Assembly (NCBI GenBank): GCA_950097015.1
Contig: CATNEN010000005.1
Location: 372,001-436,000 of the forward strand
DNA from: Macrostomum hystrix
Taxonomy: Eukaryota > Platyhelminthes > Macrostomidae
Length of the DNA stretch: 64,000 nt
Direction of reading: 5' to 3'
Under the pieces are notes generated by a model that ran no database searches, was not told the origin of the DNA, and saw only the letters and a list, made by a program, of their open reading frames with translations. Position 1 is the stretch's first letter. Each line of letters opens with the position of its first letter. Shown here in pieces: positions 10,201 through 19,034 of this stretch. The position numbers and the translations under genes are program-made.

Positions 10201-11437
10201 GGAATTAAAGCCTCACCGAATCCAACTCAGCGGAGCGACTCTGACTCTGGCCCAGCCTGTCCAGCTTCTCCTTCAGGTGATAGCAGTGTAGGCGCAGGTC
10301 GAAATTCTCTTGGTTTAATTTGACCATTTTCTGCGATTTGAATTTGGATATTTTTCGGCTAAGTCTCGAATGGGGATTCTAGGAATTGGCATTTCTAGGA
10401 CTCGGGGATAGGGTATTATTTCAGGACTTCATGGATAGTGATTTCTAATAGATTTAGGGAAAGGAATTTAGGATGGGATTTCGAGATTCATTAATGAGGC
10501 TGATCAATGGATTTCTATGATTTATGGATGTCTTCAGGGAAATTATTATTTAGGAATAGAGGATTCATGAAAATCAGGGTTAGGGATTTTTATAGGATTC
10601 CATGAGTAACATTATATCCCAAAACTTGATAGTAATAATAATAATTGCAGGAGGGCTGCGGGCAATGACACATAGTTTGGTGACACTAGACCCGCAGCCA
10701 GCGAGGAGGCAATTCTGCCCATTTCGCTGACTCCTGAGCACACACGCACACAGATACCGTACGCAGGCATACGCTCACACAGGTGTGTACATCTGCCCTG
10801 ACTTTCTCATCGTCGGGCAGTGTACACTCGAACTGTGCCTTGGAGGTTGGCCCTCAAGGGCGTAAATTGCACGACAAGCCCCCAAGCCTTCTCTCCGCGG
10901 CTGCGCCCCAAATAAATGTGGCCTCGCCGTGGAATCGAACTTAGGGACCGTGGTGCGAGAGGCAAACGCGTTAACCGCTCTGCCACCGACCCCCCAAAAC
11001 TTGATAGATAATTTTAAGGATTCTCCTATGGGATTATTTTAATCCAATGGAAAGCAATTTCCTTAACTCGCTGTTAGGGATTAGTGAGATGAAGATGAAA
11101 TTTCTAGGAATTAGTACAAATATTTCTGGGATTAATAAATTTCTGAACTGGCGATAACTACGGAATGTAAATTAAAATAGCTACCCAAAGTTAGTTCATC
11201 ACGATTTTTAAAGAGCCTGATTATGGATAAGAATCTAATTAGATAATGATTACAAATCAATCAAACCTCAACAGTGTGCTGCAAATCAATTCCATTATGG
11301 AGCAGCTGCTCAGCATTGTGCTCAAACTGTTGTCCATTGCGCAGACAATTCGGGCAGAGCATTATCAATTGTGTGGGTGCGTAATCCTGGTCTGGGGAAT
11401 AATAGTCGCTATCGTAATCGCCATGAAAACTATCCAT
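380..11437 (-). CDS. CM1/centrosomin-type coiled-coil protein, 10 exons, 3' end outside window
   Basis: Exons in transcript order: 11437-11267, 10330-10217, 8839-8699, 8566-8372, 5759-5324, 4872-3531, 2725-2630, 2329-1647, 1565-1452, 738-380. All junctions are GT-AG and phases agree throughout (1217 codons, no stop), which argues for one gene. Exon 2 carries [19 protein letters not shown], resembling the CM1 (Cnn_1N) motif of CDK5RAP2, myomegalin and centrosomin, which recruits and activates gamma-tubulin complexes at centrosomes. The rest is coiled coil and low complexity, including a long 8-residue repeat in exon 6. The first exon is less certain: an in-frame stop precedes its ATG (GCCATGG context) and its donor GAG|GTTTGA is weak. 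The last visible exon ends in a good donor, so the gene continues to the left. The CM1 assignment rests on one short motif; another coiled-coil centrosomal family remains possible. Confidence 0.65.
800..1242. repeat. GACA-based simple tandem repeat
   Basis: About 440 bp of (ACAG)n interspersed with acagacaggctg variants, inside an intron of the CM1-type gene. All frames encode Cys/Leu/Ser/Val simple peptides, which are repeat shadows. Confidence 0.95.
1452..1565 (-). CDS. CM1-type gene exon 9
   Basis: 114 nt, acceptor TTTTTAAAG|, donor GATT|GTAAGT, phase 1 in and out. Encodes a Ser/Asn run and then [20 protein letters not shown]. Short, and supported mainly by phase match and splice sites. 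Confidence 0.55.
1647..2329 (-). CDS. CM1-type gene exon 8: helical and Ser-rich
   Basis: 683 nt, acceptor ACCATTTTCAG| with a TACTAAT branch-point-like sequence about 25 nt upstream, donor ACTG|GTGAGT, phase 2 in and phase 1 out. Encodes two helical blocks ([40 protein letters not shown]) separated by a Ser/Gln-rich linker with a QQQQQ run and a long poly-Ser tract. The frame also reads into the upstream SINE, which is not coding. Confidence 0.7.
2375..2600 (+). mobile_element. tRNA-derived SINE, family A, 5'-truncated
   Basis: Matches the full copies at 10633-10992 and 56345-56625: part of the tRNA-like head with a B-box-like CGATTCCGCGG, then the body with ccaaggcacagtgagagtgt and gtgctcaggagtcagcg. 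It inserted opposite to the host gene within about 45 bp of the acceptor of exon 8, just outside the presumed branch point. Confidence 0.8.
2630..2725 (-). CDS. CM1-type gene exon 7: coiled coil
   Basis: 96 nt, acceptor TTGTTTCCAG|, donor GATGG|GTAATT, phase 2 in and out. Encodes [20 protein letters not shown] followed by [12 protein letters not shown], a heptad-like helix that continues the end of exon 6. Confidence 0.7.
2760..3520. repeat. Degenerate ~20-bp intronic repeat
   Basis: Diverged tandem copies around tttatccctaatccgttag fill the intron between exons 6 and 7 of the CM1-type gene. This array is much more decayed than most in the window. Confidence 0.8.
3531..4872 (-). CDS. CM1-type gene exon 6: long octapeptide-repeat helix
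   Basis: 1342 nt, phase 1 in, phase 2 out. Acceptor TTTTCTAG| at 4873-4874, donor CTGC|GTAAGG at 3530-3525; the donor removes the TAA that otherwise follows at once. After a short Ser-rich start, about 250 residues consist of some 30 copies of an 8-residue unit close to ARERAEVL, nearly perfect in the middle (24-bp DNA unit, about 3937-4195) and diverged on both sides. The end returns to ordinary coiled coil ([20 protein letters not shown], then [13 protein letters not shown]). The unit is Glu/Arg/Ala-rich, so a long charged helix is expected. Confidence 0.8.
4975..5215. repeat. Degenerate ~37-bp intronic repeat
   Basis: About six copies of a unit containing gatagactaaatgatcc and tatatggggattattaac, in the intron between exons 5 and 6 of the CM1-type gene. 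Confidence 0.8.
5324..5759 (-). CDS. CM1-type gene exon 5
   Basis: Open from acceptor GATCCCGCAG| to donor AGAG|GTGAGC, 436 nt, phase 0 in and phase 1 out. Contains an acidic Asp/Glu/Ser linker flanked by helical stretches ([20 protein letters not shown], later [19 protein letters not shown]). The open frame extends upstream through a minisatellite, but that part is intronic. Confidence 0.7.
5790..6545. repeat. 22-bp intronic minisatellite with two unit subtypes
   Basis: About 34 copies. The left third (to about 6010) has attaggtgatggagtgacat units; the remainder has ggtgatgaagtgacagtaat units. The array abuts the acceptor of CM1-type exon 5 and keeps one frame open, which makes a spurious extension of that exon. 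Confidence 0.95.
6993..7841 (-). CDS. Secreted C-type lectin-like protein, single exon, nested in an intron
   Basis: 282 residues from ATG 7841 to TAA 6993. Residues 1-28 look like a signal peptide (hydrophobic [11 protein letters not shown] core). Residues about 40-178 form a C-type lectin fold: the WIGL motif is at 94-97, and cysteines at 42, 65, 145, 163 and 176 suit the usual disulfide set. I see no EPN or QPD calcium/sugar triad, so sugar binding is doubtful. Residues about 205-280, with Cys 224, 228, 234 and 253, resemble a PAN/apple-type module. An AATAAA on the minus strand lies about 210 nt after the stop (6784-6779). The gene lies wholly inside a 2.6-kb intron of the CM1-type gene, on the same strand. 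No intron is evident, but a 5' untranslated exon cannot be excluded. Confidence 0.85.
   Translation of the reverse strand: MLSLRNSTFATSCVAVILALTIGYSAACAPGRSDYDLYGDLCALYLSSPFPPSSPLTFNGAQDLCRSYEGDLVGSDAQLEAVWSATAPMGATVWIGLTGGLSNSDNSYRWLSSGAAKFGLDISRYWQRDGTLPSGAAAAKSGSGCVAMYTVSGLRVLLSMPNCTSHGSAGIDGLLCRYDPSVAKRIGRLGSRYARSIDAPGSKESKAVLIKQSVTSATMSRVECVFRCSTNPLCRIVHFYAGAIGGFNSKGDCYHGYYDLTPKPLLSDAFKVGQWNSFVFNN
7842..8371. other. Intronic DNA upstream of the lectin gene
   Basis: AT-rich with no coding signal seen. It must hold the lectin promoter if that gene is transcribed independently. Confidence 0.5.
8372..8566 (-). CDS. CM1-type gene exon 4: Ser/Gly/Thr-rich linker
   Basis: 65 codons, acceptor ATCCCACAG| and donor TTG|GTGAGT, phase 0 at both ends. 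Low complexity ([18 protein letters not shown], then [10 protein letters not shown]) with no recognised domain. The next exon begins about 2.6 kb away, past the nested lectin gene. Confidence 0.65.
8699..8839 (-). CDS. CM1-type gene exon 3: coiled coil
   Basis: 47 codons, phase 0 at both ends, donor AAG|GTAAAT. Strongly helical and charged ([20 protein letters not shown], later RDMLHK), a typical coiled-coil segment directly after CM1. Confidence 0.75.
8850..9530. repeat. ~34-bp purine/pyrimidine-asymmetric minisatellite
   Basis: About 20 copies of a unit containing gtgggagaatgtggcaaagg and ggaagagggaggaa. On the sense strand of the CM1-type gene this is a nearly 700-nt pyrimidine-rich tract directly before the acceptor of exon 3. 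All open frames through it are shadows. Confidence 0.95.
9535..10216. other. Intronic DNA, nothing recognised
   Basis: AT-rich remainder of the intron between CM1-type exons 2 and 3, with no coding potential, repeat array or mobile-element signature that I can support. Confidence 0.5.
10217..10330 (-). CDS. CM1-type gene exon 2: CM1 motif
   Basis: 38 codons, acceptor AAATCGCAG| and donor TTCG|GTGAGG, phase 0 on both sides. It encodes [20 protein letters not shown], then EKLDRLG. The ENF-x-L-x-L-x-x-Y-x-L core is the diagnostic part of CM1 (ENFNLKLRIYFLEER-like in other animals). Confidence 0.75.
10380..10617. repeat. Degenerate ggattt-type intronic repeat
   Basis: Loose recurrences of gggatttctaggatt-like strings upstream of CM1 exon 2. 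Very diverged and only weakly periodic. Confidence 0.4.
10633..10992 (-). mobile_element. Full-length tRNA-derived SINE, family A, with target-site duplication
   Basis: 360 bp on the minus strand. The tRNA-like head GGTGGCAGAGCGGTTAACGC (A box) is followed by GTTCGATTCCACGG (B box), then a tRNA-unrelated body and a short (ATT)n 3' tail. It is flanked by perfect direct repeats cccaaaacttgatag at 10618-10632 and 10993-11007, the mark of target-primed insertion. This is the best reference copy for the family in this window. Confidence 0.9.
11267..11437 (-). CDS. CM1-type gene, probable first coding exon
   Basis: Encodes 57 residues from an ATG in an excellent context with an in-frame TAA immediately upstream. 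It includes an acidic, Tyr-rich start ([20 protein letters not shown]), a CPNC pair, and a helical end, DLQHTVE. Joined in phase 0 to the next exon, [14 protein letters not shown] forms a continuous helix leading into CM1. The donor (GAG|GTTTGA) is non-ideal. Confidence 0.5.
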
Positions 11438-11719
11438 GGCTTATCTTAGTTTGTGTTGTGATCACTTTTTATTCCGCAGTATTCGGGCCAACACTCACTG
11501 ACTGGGTAAGGCAATATTCCTTGAAATTCTAAAATTTATACACAGTTAGAGCTATACAGAAAATGTACAGATAAAATAGATTTAGGCACAGATATAAAAA
11601 TTGTGTACAACTGAGCGTAGAGACACTTAATAACAGTCACAGGATGCTTGACGTAGGAGGGGGTGAGGAATGCTCGCTAGCATCTAGGGGAATGATTTTA
11701 GATGCACATCTTCACTCAC

Positions 11720-11788
11720 ATCTTTGCAATTGACGCTGCCGGCGAGTGGACTGTTGGCGTTGGCTGTACGGCCGGTACAGTTAGTCAT
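11720..11788 (-). CDS. Candidate alternative first exon of the CM1-type gene
   Basis: Starting at ATG 11788 there are 23 codons ending SPLAGSVNCKD at a strong donor (GAT|GTGAGTGAAG). The frame is open upstream to a possible acceptor at about 11823, so it may be internal rather than first. An SP...KD stretch just before CM1 is also typical of CDK5RAP2-like proteins. It could splice in phase 0 to 10330, or to an internal phase-0 acceptor in the 11.3-kb exon. Only transcripts can decide. Confidence 0.4.
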
Positions 11789-11837
11789 CTGGGGGGCCAA
11801 GCTCGCACTGCCGGGCTGTACACTGCGGACCGATTTG

Positions 11838-12306
11838 AAGGAAGAAAACGGGATTGAAGGATAGAAAGGGAATTAGAATATACGCGTGTAGAGGGGGATG
11901 AGAAGTTCGGCACATTGGGACGAGTTTTAGATGTAAAAAGGGAAGAAAAATCGACGCCGAATGGTCCCAATCGTCCACTCATTCTGGTCTAGAAAACTAT
12001 CCCTCGGGCCCAATTCACTTCTATCTCAACTGTACAACTGTGCTTGATGGGTGCAGTGCTGCACTTTGATATATTCGTCCAACTAAAAAAGCTATCTATT
12101 CGTAGTTTTATCTGCTAAATTTTAAGACGACTACTAAAAGTAGACATGTAAGAAATTGACGCATAAATTGACAACAAAACGGTGTTTTATTAACTTAACT
12201 AGGAAAGTGGAATATTAAGGTTCGAGGAGAAAATAACTGATGACCTTTTGTTAGCTTTTATTTCAATGTTAGCTTAATTTTAAAATTAAGTATGCAGCAT
12301 GAAATA
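11838..12306. other. Intergenic DNA 5' of the CM1-type gene
   Basis: No gene recognised. Its first part could hold the promoter of the CM1-type gene. Confidence 0.45.
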
Positions 12307-12308
12307 TA

Positions 12309-13456
12309 CGAGGGCTGTCCCAAAAGTAGTGTTACTTTTGATTATATCTTTTCTTCTGATGGTTCAAATAACGTGATTTTACAGTCTTATATCGGCAAGT
12401 CTCTTCTTTATATTAATTCAAATCTTTTTTCTAACAGACTAAGGAAAGAGAAGTTATCAACGAAAAACTAACAGGACCTCAACCGTAGACTTACAGTAAA
12501 TCAACAAGCTATCGGAATGCTACGAAAGTGCTTTCGACTGAGGACACTATTTCAACCAAAATTTCTGAATTTCTCAATCTGTGAGAAAGATATGTCTCTA
12601 GAAAAATCATAATGAAGTTATAATTTGAAAGTTGTCTCTGGAAAAGATGGAATGAAATCTTCATATCTCTCACTGGGACTTGGCTTCAGTACGAGCATTT
12701 TTGTTCCCATTTCTTGCTGTGCCAAAGATCATGGATGTGCATTCAAGTTTTGCCCAGAGGAGTGTGATTTACACCCTTTAGAAGACAGGGCACAGTGCAG
12801 CCGAGATTCACGCGCAACATTCATCAGCTCATGGGTCTAGCGCTGTCAGTAAAATGACCATCTATCGTTGGATAGAACAGTTTCGAGCGGGAAGGACGGA
12901 CCTTGCTGATCAGCTCAGGACAGGTCGCCCTCATGTTCGAGACTGACATCCTGGCTGACGCTATCCTGGAACTTCTTGATGAGGACGCACGAATGACGAT
13001 CAGAGAGATTGCTGACAGGCTGAATACTCCGCGATCAACGGTTCATCGAAGTCTCACCAGCATGGATTATGTGAAGCTGAGTGCTCGCTGGATTCCACGC
13101 CTTCTGACACCAGACCTGAAAGAGCAGCGGCAGCGAGTGTGCCAGGAGAATCTGGAGCTCGTCAGGCAACATGGTGGATGGGAAACATTTCGGCAAATCG
13201 TTGTTACTGGTGACGAGACGTGGGTGCCTCACTTCGATCCCCCCACCAAACAGGAGTCCAAGGTTTGGACAATCAGGGGTTCAGATTTAATATAAATATA
13301 AAGATTAATAAAGATTTGAATTTAAATCTTTAATATAAAGATTTGAATTAATATAAAGAAGAGACTTGCTGCTATAAGACCGTTAAAATCACTTTATTTG
13401 AAACATCAGAACAAAAGATATAATCAAAAGTAACACTACTTTTGGGACAGCCCTCG
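12309..13456 (+). mobile_element. Non-autonomous mariner element with long inverted repeats
   Basis: The ends cgagggctgtcccaaaagta... and their inverse are flanked by TA on both sides (12307-12308 and 13457-13458), the mariner target duplication. The terminal inverted repeats extend to about 118 bp (12309-12426 and 13339-13456) with roughly eight differences by eye, much longer than the about 30 bp of classical mariners. The 1148-bp interior keeps only the 5' part of a transposase gene. Confidence 0.9.
12730..13285 (+). pseudogene. Broken mariner transposase
   Basis: A helix-turn-helix part (AVSKMTIYRWIEQF, then RTDLADQL) is separated by a frameshift near 12945 from a second frame with MTIREIADRLNTPRSTVHRS and the first catalytic Asp in VTGDETWVPHFDPPTKQES. 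The coding match stops at about WTIRG, so the second and third catalytic Asp regions are deleted. The copy cannot encode an active enzyme. Confidence 0.85.
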
Positions 13457-13589
13457 TAATAATATTTAATATACTATAATTTCTTAATATAATATAAACA
13501 TACAAGTAAGCTACTCAATAAAAGCTATTTAAAAAAATTGACAAATAAGGCTATTGATTGCACCAATCTTCCTGAGCTTTATTCTGTTA

Positions 13590-13880
13590 CAAGGCCACAT
13601 TCATTTGGGGGGGCATCTGTAGAGAGAAGGCTTGGTGGTTTGTCATACAATTTATGCCCCTGAGGGTCAACCTACAAGGCACAGTGAAGTGTATATGGCC
13701 TGACAATGAGAAAGTCAGGGCAGATATATGCCTATGTGAGCATATGCTTACACATAGTATCTACACATGAATATGCTTAGGAGTCAACAAAATGGGCAGA
13801 ATTGCCTCCTAGATTGTTGTAGGCCTATCTAGTGTCACTAACTAGTGTGCCATTTCTAGCAGCCCTCCCTAGAATGATTA
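13590..13880 (+). mobile_element. tRNA-derived SINE, family A, 5'-truncated and diverged
   Basis: Retains ggccacattcatttgggg, ctacaaggcacagtgaagtg, the aggagtcaacaaaatgggca segment and the gcagccctccctag tail of the family. The tRNA head is missing. Confidence 0.75.
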
Positions 13881-16800
13881 TTATAATTTAGCGAGCCACC
13901 AAAAATGTTCCTCTCCTTCCTTCCTAGTCTTAGGTTTAACCTACAGACAATAGCAATAGACAAACATATATGGTTTTGGCAAAATAGATAAACCTACACA
14001 TTGCCTTGCCATGCCATTGCAAAGTTACTACTTACAATGAGTAATAAAATAGTTTATTTGTACAAATTAATTAATTGTACAAAACTATAAAATTGCTAAA
14101 TACTCAAGTACACATAGCTATAAGGTTAACTTTGATCTTAGACATAGGTAAAATATATTGGCATGAAAAAAAATGTTTTCATTGATATTATGTTTTCTGT
14201 ATAGACCCCTGTCTACATTGCATTTTCTCTAATAGTTTTGTAATAATAAAAAGGTAGTTGTTATTTGTCCGGTTAACCGGTTAACCACCCAAGGACTTTT
14301 CTCCCCTTTCAATGAGCAGGAGCAATGATCCTCCCAAAGACCACTCTTGCCCTGCTAATAGCCATCTTGAGTCTTTGACCTCACAAAGACCAAACTATAC
14401 CCTTGAACTAAGTTAGTCCCTGAAACAACCGAATTTCTGGAAAAGGTTTTAATTTTTTTAATTAGTTGATAAACGAAAATAATTTGAGACACAAACTTCA
14501 AATCTGAATGACTGTCCTTTTGCAGCTTGTTAATTATTTTATCTTACAAATGATAGAGGTTCTCGTGGTAGCGCTATACAACCCTTACAACCTCAGTTAA
14601 CCGGACGAATAATCAAACCTAATAAAAATGGCTGTTTAAGTGTTAGGCATACATGCACAACACCCGGCCAAACCGGCCGAACCGGCCAGGTGAAACGAGG
14701 GGCCAAGCAAGGTAAGTCGCAAAAACTAATCGACCAAGCACAAAAAATCAAAGGGGGGACCAAGGGACAAAAAAGGAAGGCGTGAAGAAAAGGATAAAGG
14801 GGAGAGAAAAAGAGAGCAAATGAGAGCAAACTAAGTTGTAAATAGAGCAATGAAATGAACTAAGTTGCAAATGAGAGCAAAAACTAAGTCGCAAGGCCAG
14901 CTAAGATTTGGGAGGTTGCGCATGTATGGTGTTAGGTATTACTTAACTAGCATTAGGCCTAATTAAAAGAAAACACTAACAGTCAAGACAAAAATAGTTT
15001 TTGCTTTATAAAATGAAGCATACAAAAGAATCAAACCACAATATTAGCATGTTAGTACATTACCTTTATCTTGTGAATTGATCTTGCAAGCTAGGGCCTA
15101 CTTTAATTGATTAACCAAGAAAATTTTTATTTGTTTGTAAATAAAATATTCTTGAAACAATCATACAAACCTACTTACCAGATACAAAAATACCAATTTC
15201 ATATATATGTACATATATAAGTGTAAACAAAAATTCTTACTTCTCCTTTGATACTCCACTAGAAGTGAACATCATCAGATACAAAGACAGCAATGAATTA
15301 TGAATAGCCCAGCAGCTTGGCTGTTTAAATTATATGTGTGTTAAGTGATTAGCAAATAGAAACAGTAGATCTGAACTAAATTTATAACTATAAATTGAAG
15401 CGACAAGAAACCTATTGACTGGCAATAATTATTTTTCTGAACTATCTACACAAATAAAACAATGGTCTTAAAAATATTAGACAATTAAATTGTAATGTAG
15501 CAACGTTGAGATAATAAGTAAAAAAACAAGAGATAATAGTCTAATCTAAAAGACAAAAGAGGGATAGTATTAACTTTGAAGATAGAGTGAACGAATTAAG
15601 CGTATAAAATGTGCGATATGACTATTAGGATAATGAAACAAGACTAAGCTCAGTCCACGCTGTGGTCTAGTATATATTTTTAAACTATTTCTTAAAATAC
15701 TAGTTGTTTTATAACTTAATCGGCTTATATTTTAGAACTGAAACAAAAATAAAAAAACTAAAAAAGTGTAAAATACTCTAGTTTTATTTGAATATTAGAG
15801 TTCAAATTGTCCAGATTGTTTTAGTGAACCAAATTACGTACTTTCGGCATATTAGAATTTGCATATCGGCATTTCGGCATATGCACAGGATCGATCCGTA
15901 TGGATGAAAAACTGTACTTTCGTCTAGAAAATATATAAACGAAGATAACCTAAGCATGGACATTAAGTGCACGAGTACATAACAGAATTAGTCTACTAAA
16001 AAGAGATTTTGAATTTACTGGGCCTCTGCATGGTTTTGCGCTAAATTGAACTGCTAATGTGCTACAAGGACCACTAGTAGGAGTACACTACTCCTAGTCT
16101 AGTCTCCTCTACAACTCTACTCCTAGTGGTTCTTGCTGTGCTAATCATAGCTAAACTAATATATTTAGCGATCGATTAATATTTTATGTCAATGCCAATG
16201 TCATGACATAATTGGCATGACATGACATGTCATGGCAATGCCAATGTCAACTAGCGTACTGGTCATTGCCGACACTGATCGTCCTGCAAGCATCTTTAGG
16301 CTTCTCATTGAATACAGTAAGTTTTGATGTGCTTGAAATTTAACTCTGATCCGCTAGCTTAACCTACACCAGCCGGGTTCGCATATTAATTTTGACAGCC
16401 GATTCTGTTTAAAATAAAGAACAAACCTTTGTGGCGATTGATTAGTTGCGTATCATGCAGTTGCGGACTGAGCGCTAACAGTTGTGTGAATATAATTAAG
16501 GTCGTGGAGGATGATTTCTGTGATCATGTACTTTTTGACTAATTAGCTAATCCCAGAGGGCGCTGGAGCTGATAGCAAGAACTTCCGGAGAACCGAATAT
16601 TGAGCTACGTGCCGTTGTGCTGGGAGGTAGCAACATATAATTCTCCCTTGAACATAAGCAGTAGTTAAAACCAGAGACGAAATTGATTTGTCTTCTGACA
16701 TCTCGTGCTCCAATACTGTCTATATATTATTATTTTCAAGTAAATTATATTATATCTTCATTTTCTTTGAGAGAATCAATTACTTAGCTTAATTGTATTG

Positions 16801-17740
16801 ATCGAGTCTTTTATATAATTATTTTATCAGTTTTTACCTTTAAATGCGAATCTCAAAACAAAACTTGTCAGATTTTAATCAAAGTGTATAGTTAGTTTCA
16901 GGTGATTTTCAGTCTTAAATGTAGAAGCTTTAATTTGTTTGATTTTATCCTGCATGATGGAAAAAATAATAAGCACACATCACTAAAGTCTACGGATTTA
17001 GTCTTGAGTCTGCCCTCAATTACAAATGATAAAATAGCTATGAGCTCAATGAGTTAAGCAAGCGATTGAGGCATGCTTCAAGGTAGACTGTGGTTTACAG
17101 ATAGATAACTATTGCACACCTAGGTTTTACCATGCAGATGTACATCTATGAGTGGCGCAGTCTCAGCCGTTGCATGCTTTTTGTGGTCCTAGAGTCCATG
17201 GACAGGTGATTGCCACAATTCACTGGACACTGGAATAATTTGTGCACCCAGCCACCCAAGGTAACATTTTTCTCGTGGACTGAAATTCGAACCCTTGACG
17301 TTTGCTTTACACGTACATTAAAAATAGTTTAAACTTGAAGGTCGGAATGGCTTAACAGTTAGTTAATAACTGAACTACTGTGCAGCTGCATTCACAGCGG
17401 TTTTTATTAGTAGCCTTGTGTCGATTGTATATTTTAAATAGCCATAAATAATAGAATGATGATCACAAATCTGAAGCATTAGTCAAGGCGCCAGTGTGTG
17501 TCTGTGTTAAAGTGCATTGAACGCAATTTCTAGAAGGTTACAAAAAACACAAAAACGACAAAAAAGCTGTTTCAGACCTGGAACTTGGTACATACCTGGT
17601 GCCAGATTTTTAATTAAAATTTAAGCAACAAAACAGGGCAAAAAATAGCTATTAGCTTTTGCTTGGTACAGCATACGCATAAATTACCTAGTCAACTAAA
17701 AAAAATCTGGCATTCAACTTCTACCGCCTTATGATTCAAC
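13881..17740. other. Intergenic AT-rich DNA
   Basis: No gene recognised. It contains weak inverted-repeat structures (ttaaccgg pairs near 14270 and 14600; hairpins near 16050-16140 and 16185-16260) and a possible tRNA-like SINE remnant at 17150-17420. Short open frames here have no family resemblance. Confidence 0.5.
17150..17420 (-). mobile_element. Possible degenerate tRNA-like SINE
   Basis: On the minus strand a B-box-like GGGTTCGAATTTCAG follows a CAGTAGTTCAGTTATTAAC A-box-like region at about tRNA spacing. No target-site duplication was found and it does not match SINE families A or B. Confidence 0.35.
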
Positions 17741-18125
17741 CCTGTACATTCAGTCGCAACAACAGGACAGCCTTTGTGCAATGTACATTCAACTTCTTCC
17801 CCCTCATCGATTAAACCGCTGTACATTCAGTCGCAACAACAGGACAGCCTTTGTGCAATGTACATTCAACTTCTTCCCCCTCATCGATTCAACCACTGTA
17901 CATTCAGTCGCAACAACAGGAAAATCTTTGCTATGTACATTTAACTTCTACCGCCTTATCAATTCAACCCTGTACATTCAGTCGCAACAACAGGAAACTC
18001 TTTGCTATGTACATTTAACTTCTACCGCCTTATCAATTCAACCCTGTACATTCAGTCGCAACAACAGGACAGACTTATGCAATGTACATTTAACTTCCAC
18101 CTCCTTATCGATTCAAACCTGTAAA
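17741..18125. repeat. 74-77-bp tandem repeat, five copies
   Basis: Copies start with tgtacattcagtcgcaacaa at 17743, 17820, 17897, 17971 and 18045. Each contains a second (a)atgtacatt. One frame stays open through it, without protein character. Confidence 0.9.
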
Positions 18126-18129
18126 TTCG

Positions 18130-19030
18130 AAATGAAGCCTGTAATTTATAGAAAATGTGTGAAGTTGACGCAGAATAAATCTGACTGAGCGACATCTAAA
18201 CTTTTGTTACGACAGTGGGAGAAAAAAGCACAAAAAACTAGGCAAAACGATTTCAAAACACTAATATCAGTAGCTAGTGAGTGATGACAGCTTAGCTCTG
18301 GGGAACCGTCTATCCTGCTAATTAAATATTTTTTGTGGAACAATTTGAGCCAGCTCATAATCGCGTTGTTGTTTTTTGTTTAAATGCTTAAAAAGATGTG
18401 TAATCTAGCTGCGAAAATAAGCTAGTTGAAAAACAATTCTAGAAACAAAGGAGTTAAAATAGCATACTCGGGACTATCAAGAACAATTCAACATACTTTG
18501 AATTACGATAAACTTCAATGGTAATTAGAGCATTTTAGCACCAATCTAGCGCCTAAAACTATAACGGGTAAATTTTTCAGTAATAACCTAATTTCATACT
18601 ATATTAACTGAGAAATTTAACTACTACTAGTGACAATAGTCAAACAGTAGTAACAAATGGATATTTAATAAAACGTGACGCTATGCAAAAATTGGTTAAT
18701 AAAATTATTGGAGACGAGATAAATATCGTTAGAAAAGCGAATAAATATGGTTGTCTGCTGTTTGCATCATTTCATAGATACTAATTAAAGCCATTGAGAT
18801 TAATTCTCAGACCGCTAAAATCTAAATACTTAAAAATGCTTCATTTTCAGTTACATAGAAATTTCACTGGTGTGTTTTCTATGTGTTTGTAAAATAAAAT
18901 CTCTAACATAACATTTGTAAATTCATCGAAGTCATTTAAATTATGTTTATAAAAGTTTAAATCTAAAATACGCTCGTTTAGAAAGACTGAAATTCTACAC
19001 TACTAAGCTAGCTATAAGTAGTAGCTGCAA
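18130..19030. other. Intergenic DNA, nothing recognised
   Basis: AT-rich, with no coding signal, between two tandem arrays. Confidence 0.5.
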
Positions 19031-19034
19031 TTGA

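Noticed and set aside
11246-11449. Plus-strand 67-codon hydrophobic open frame
   Set aside because: Antisense to the better-supported first exon of the CM1-type gene.
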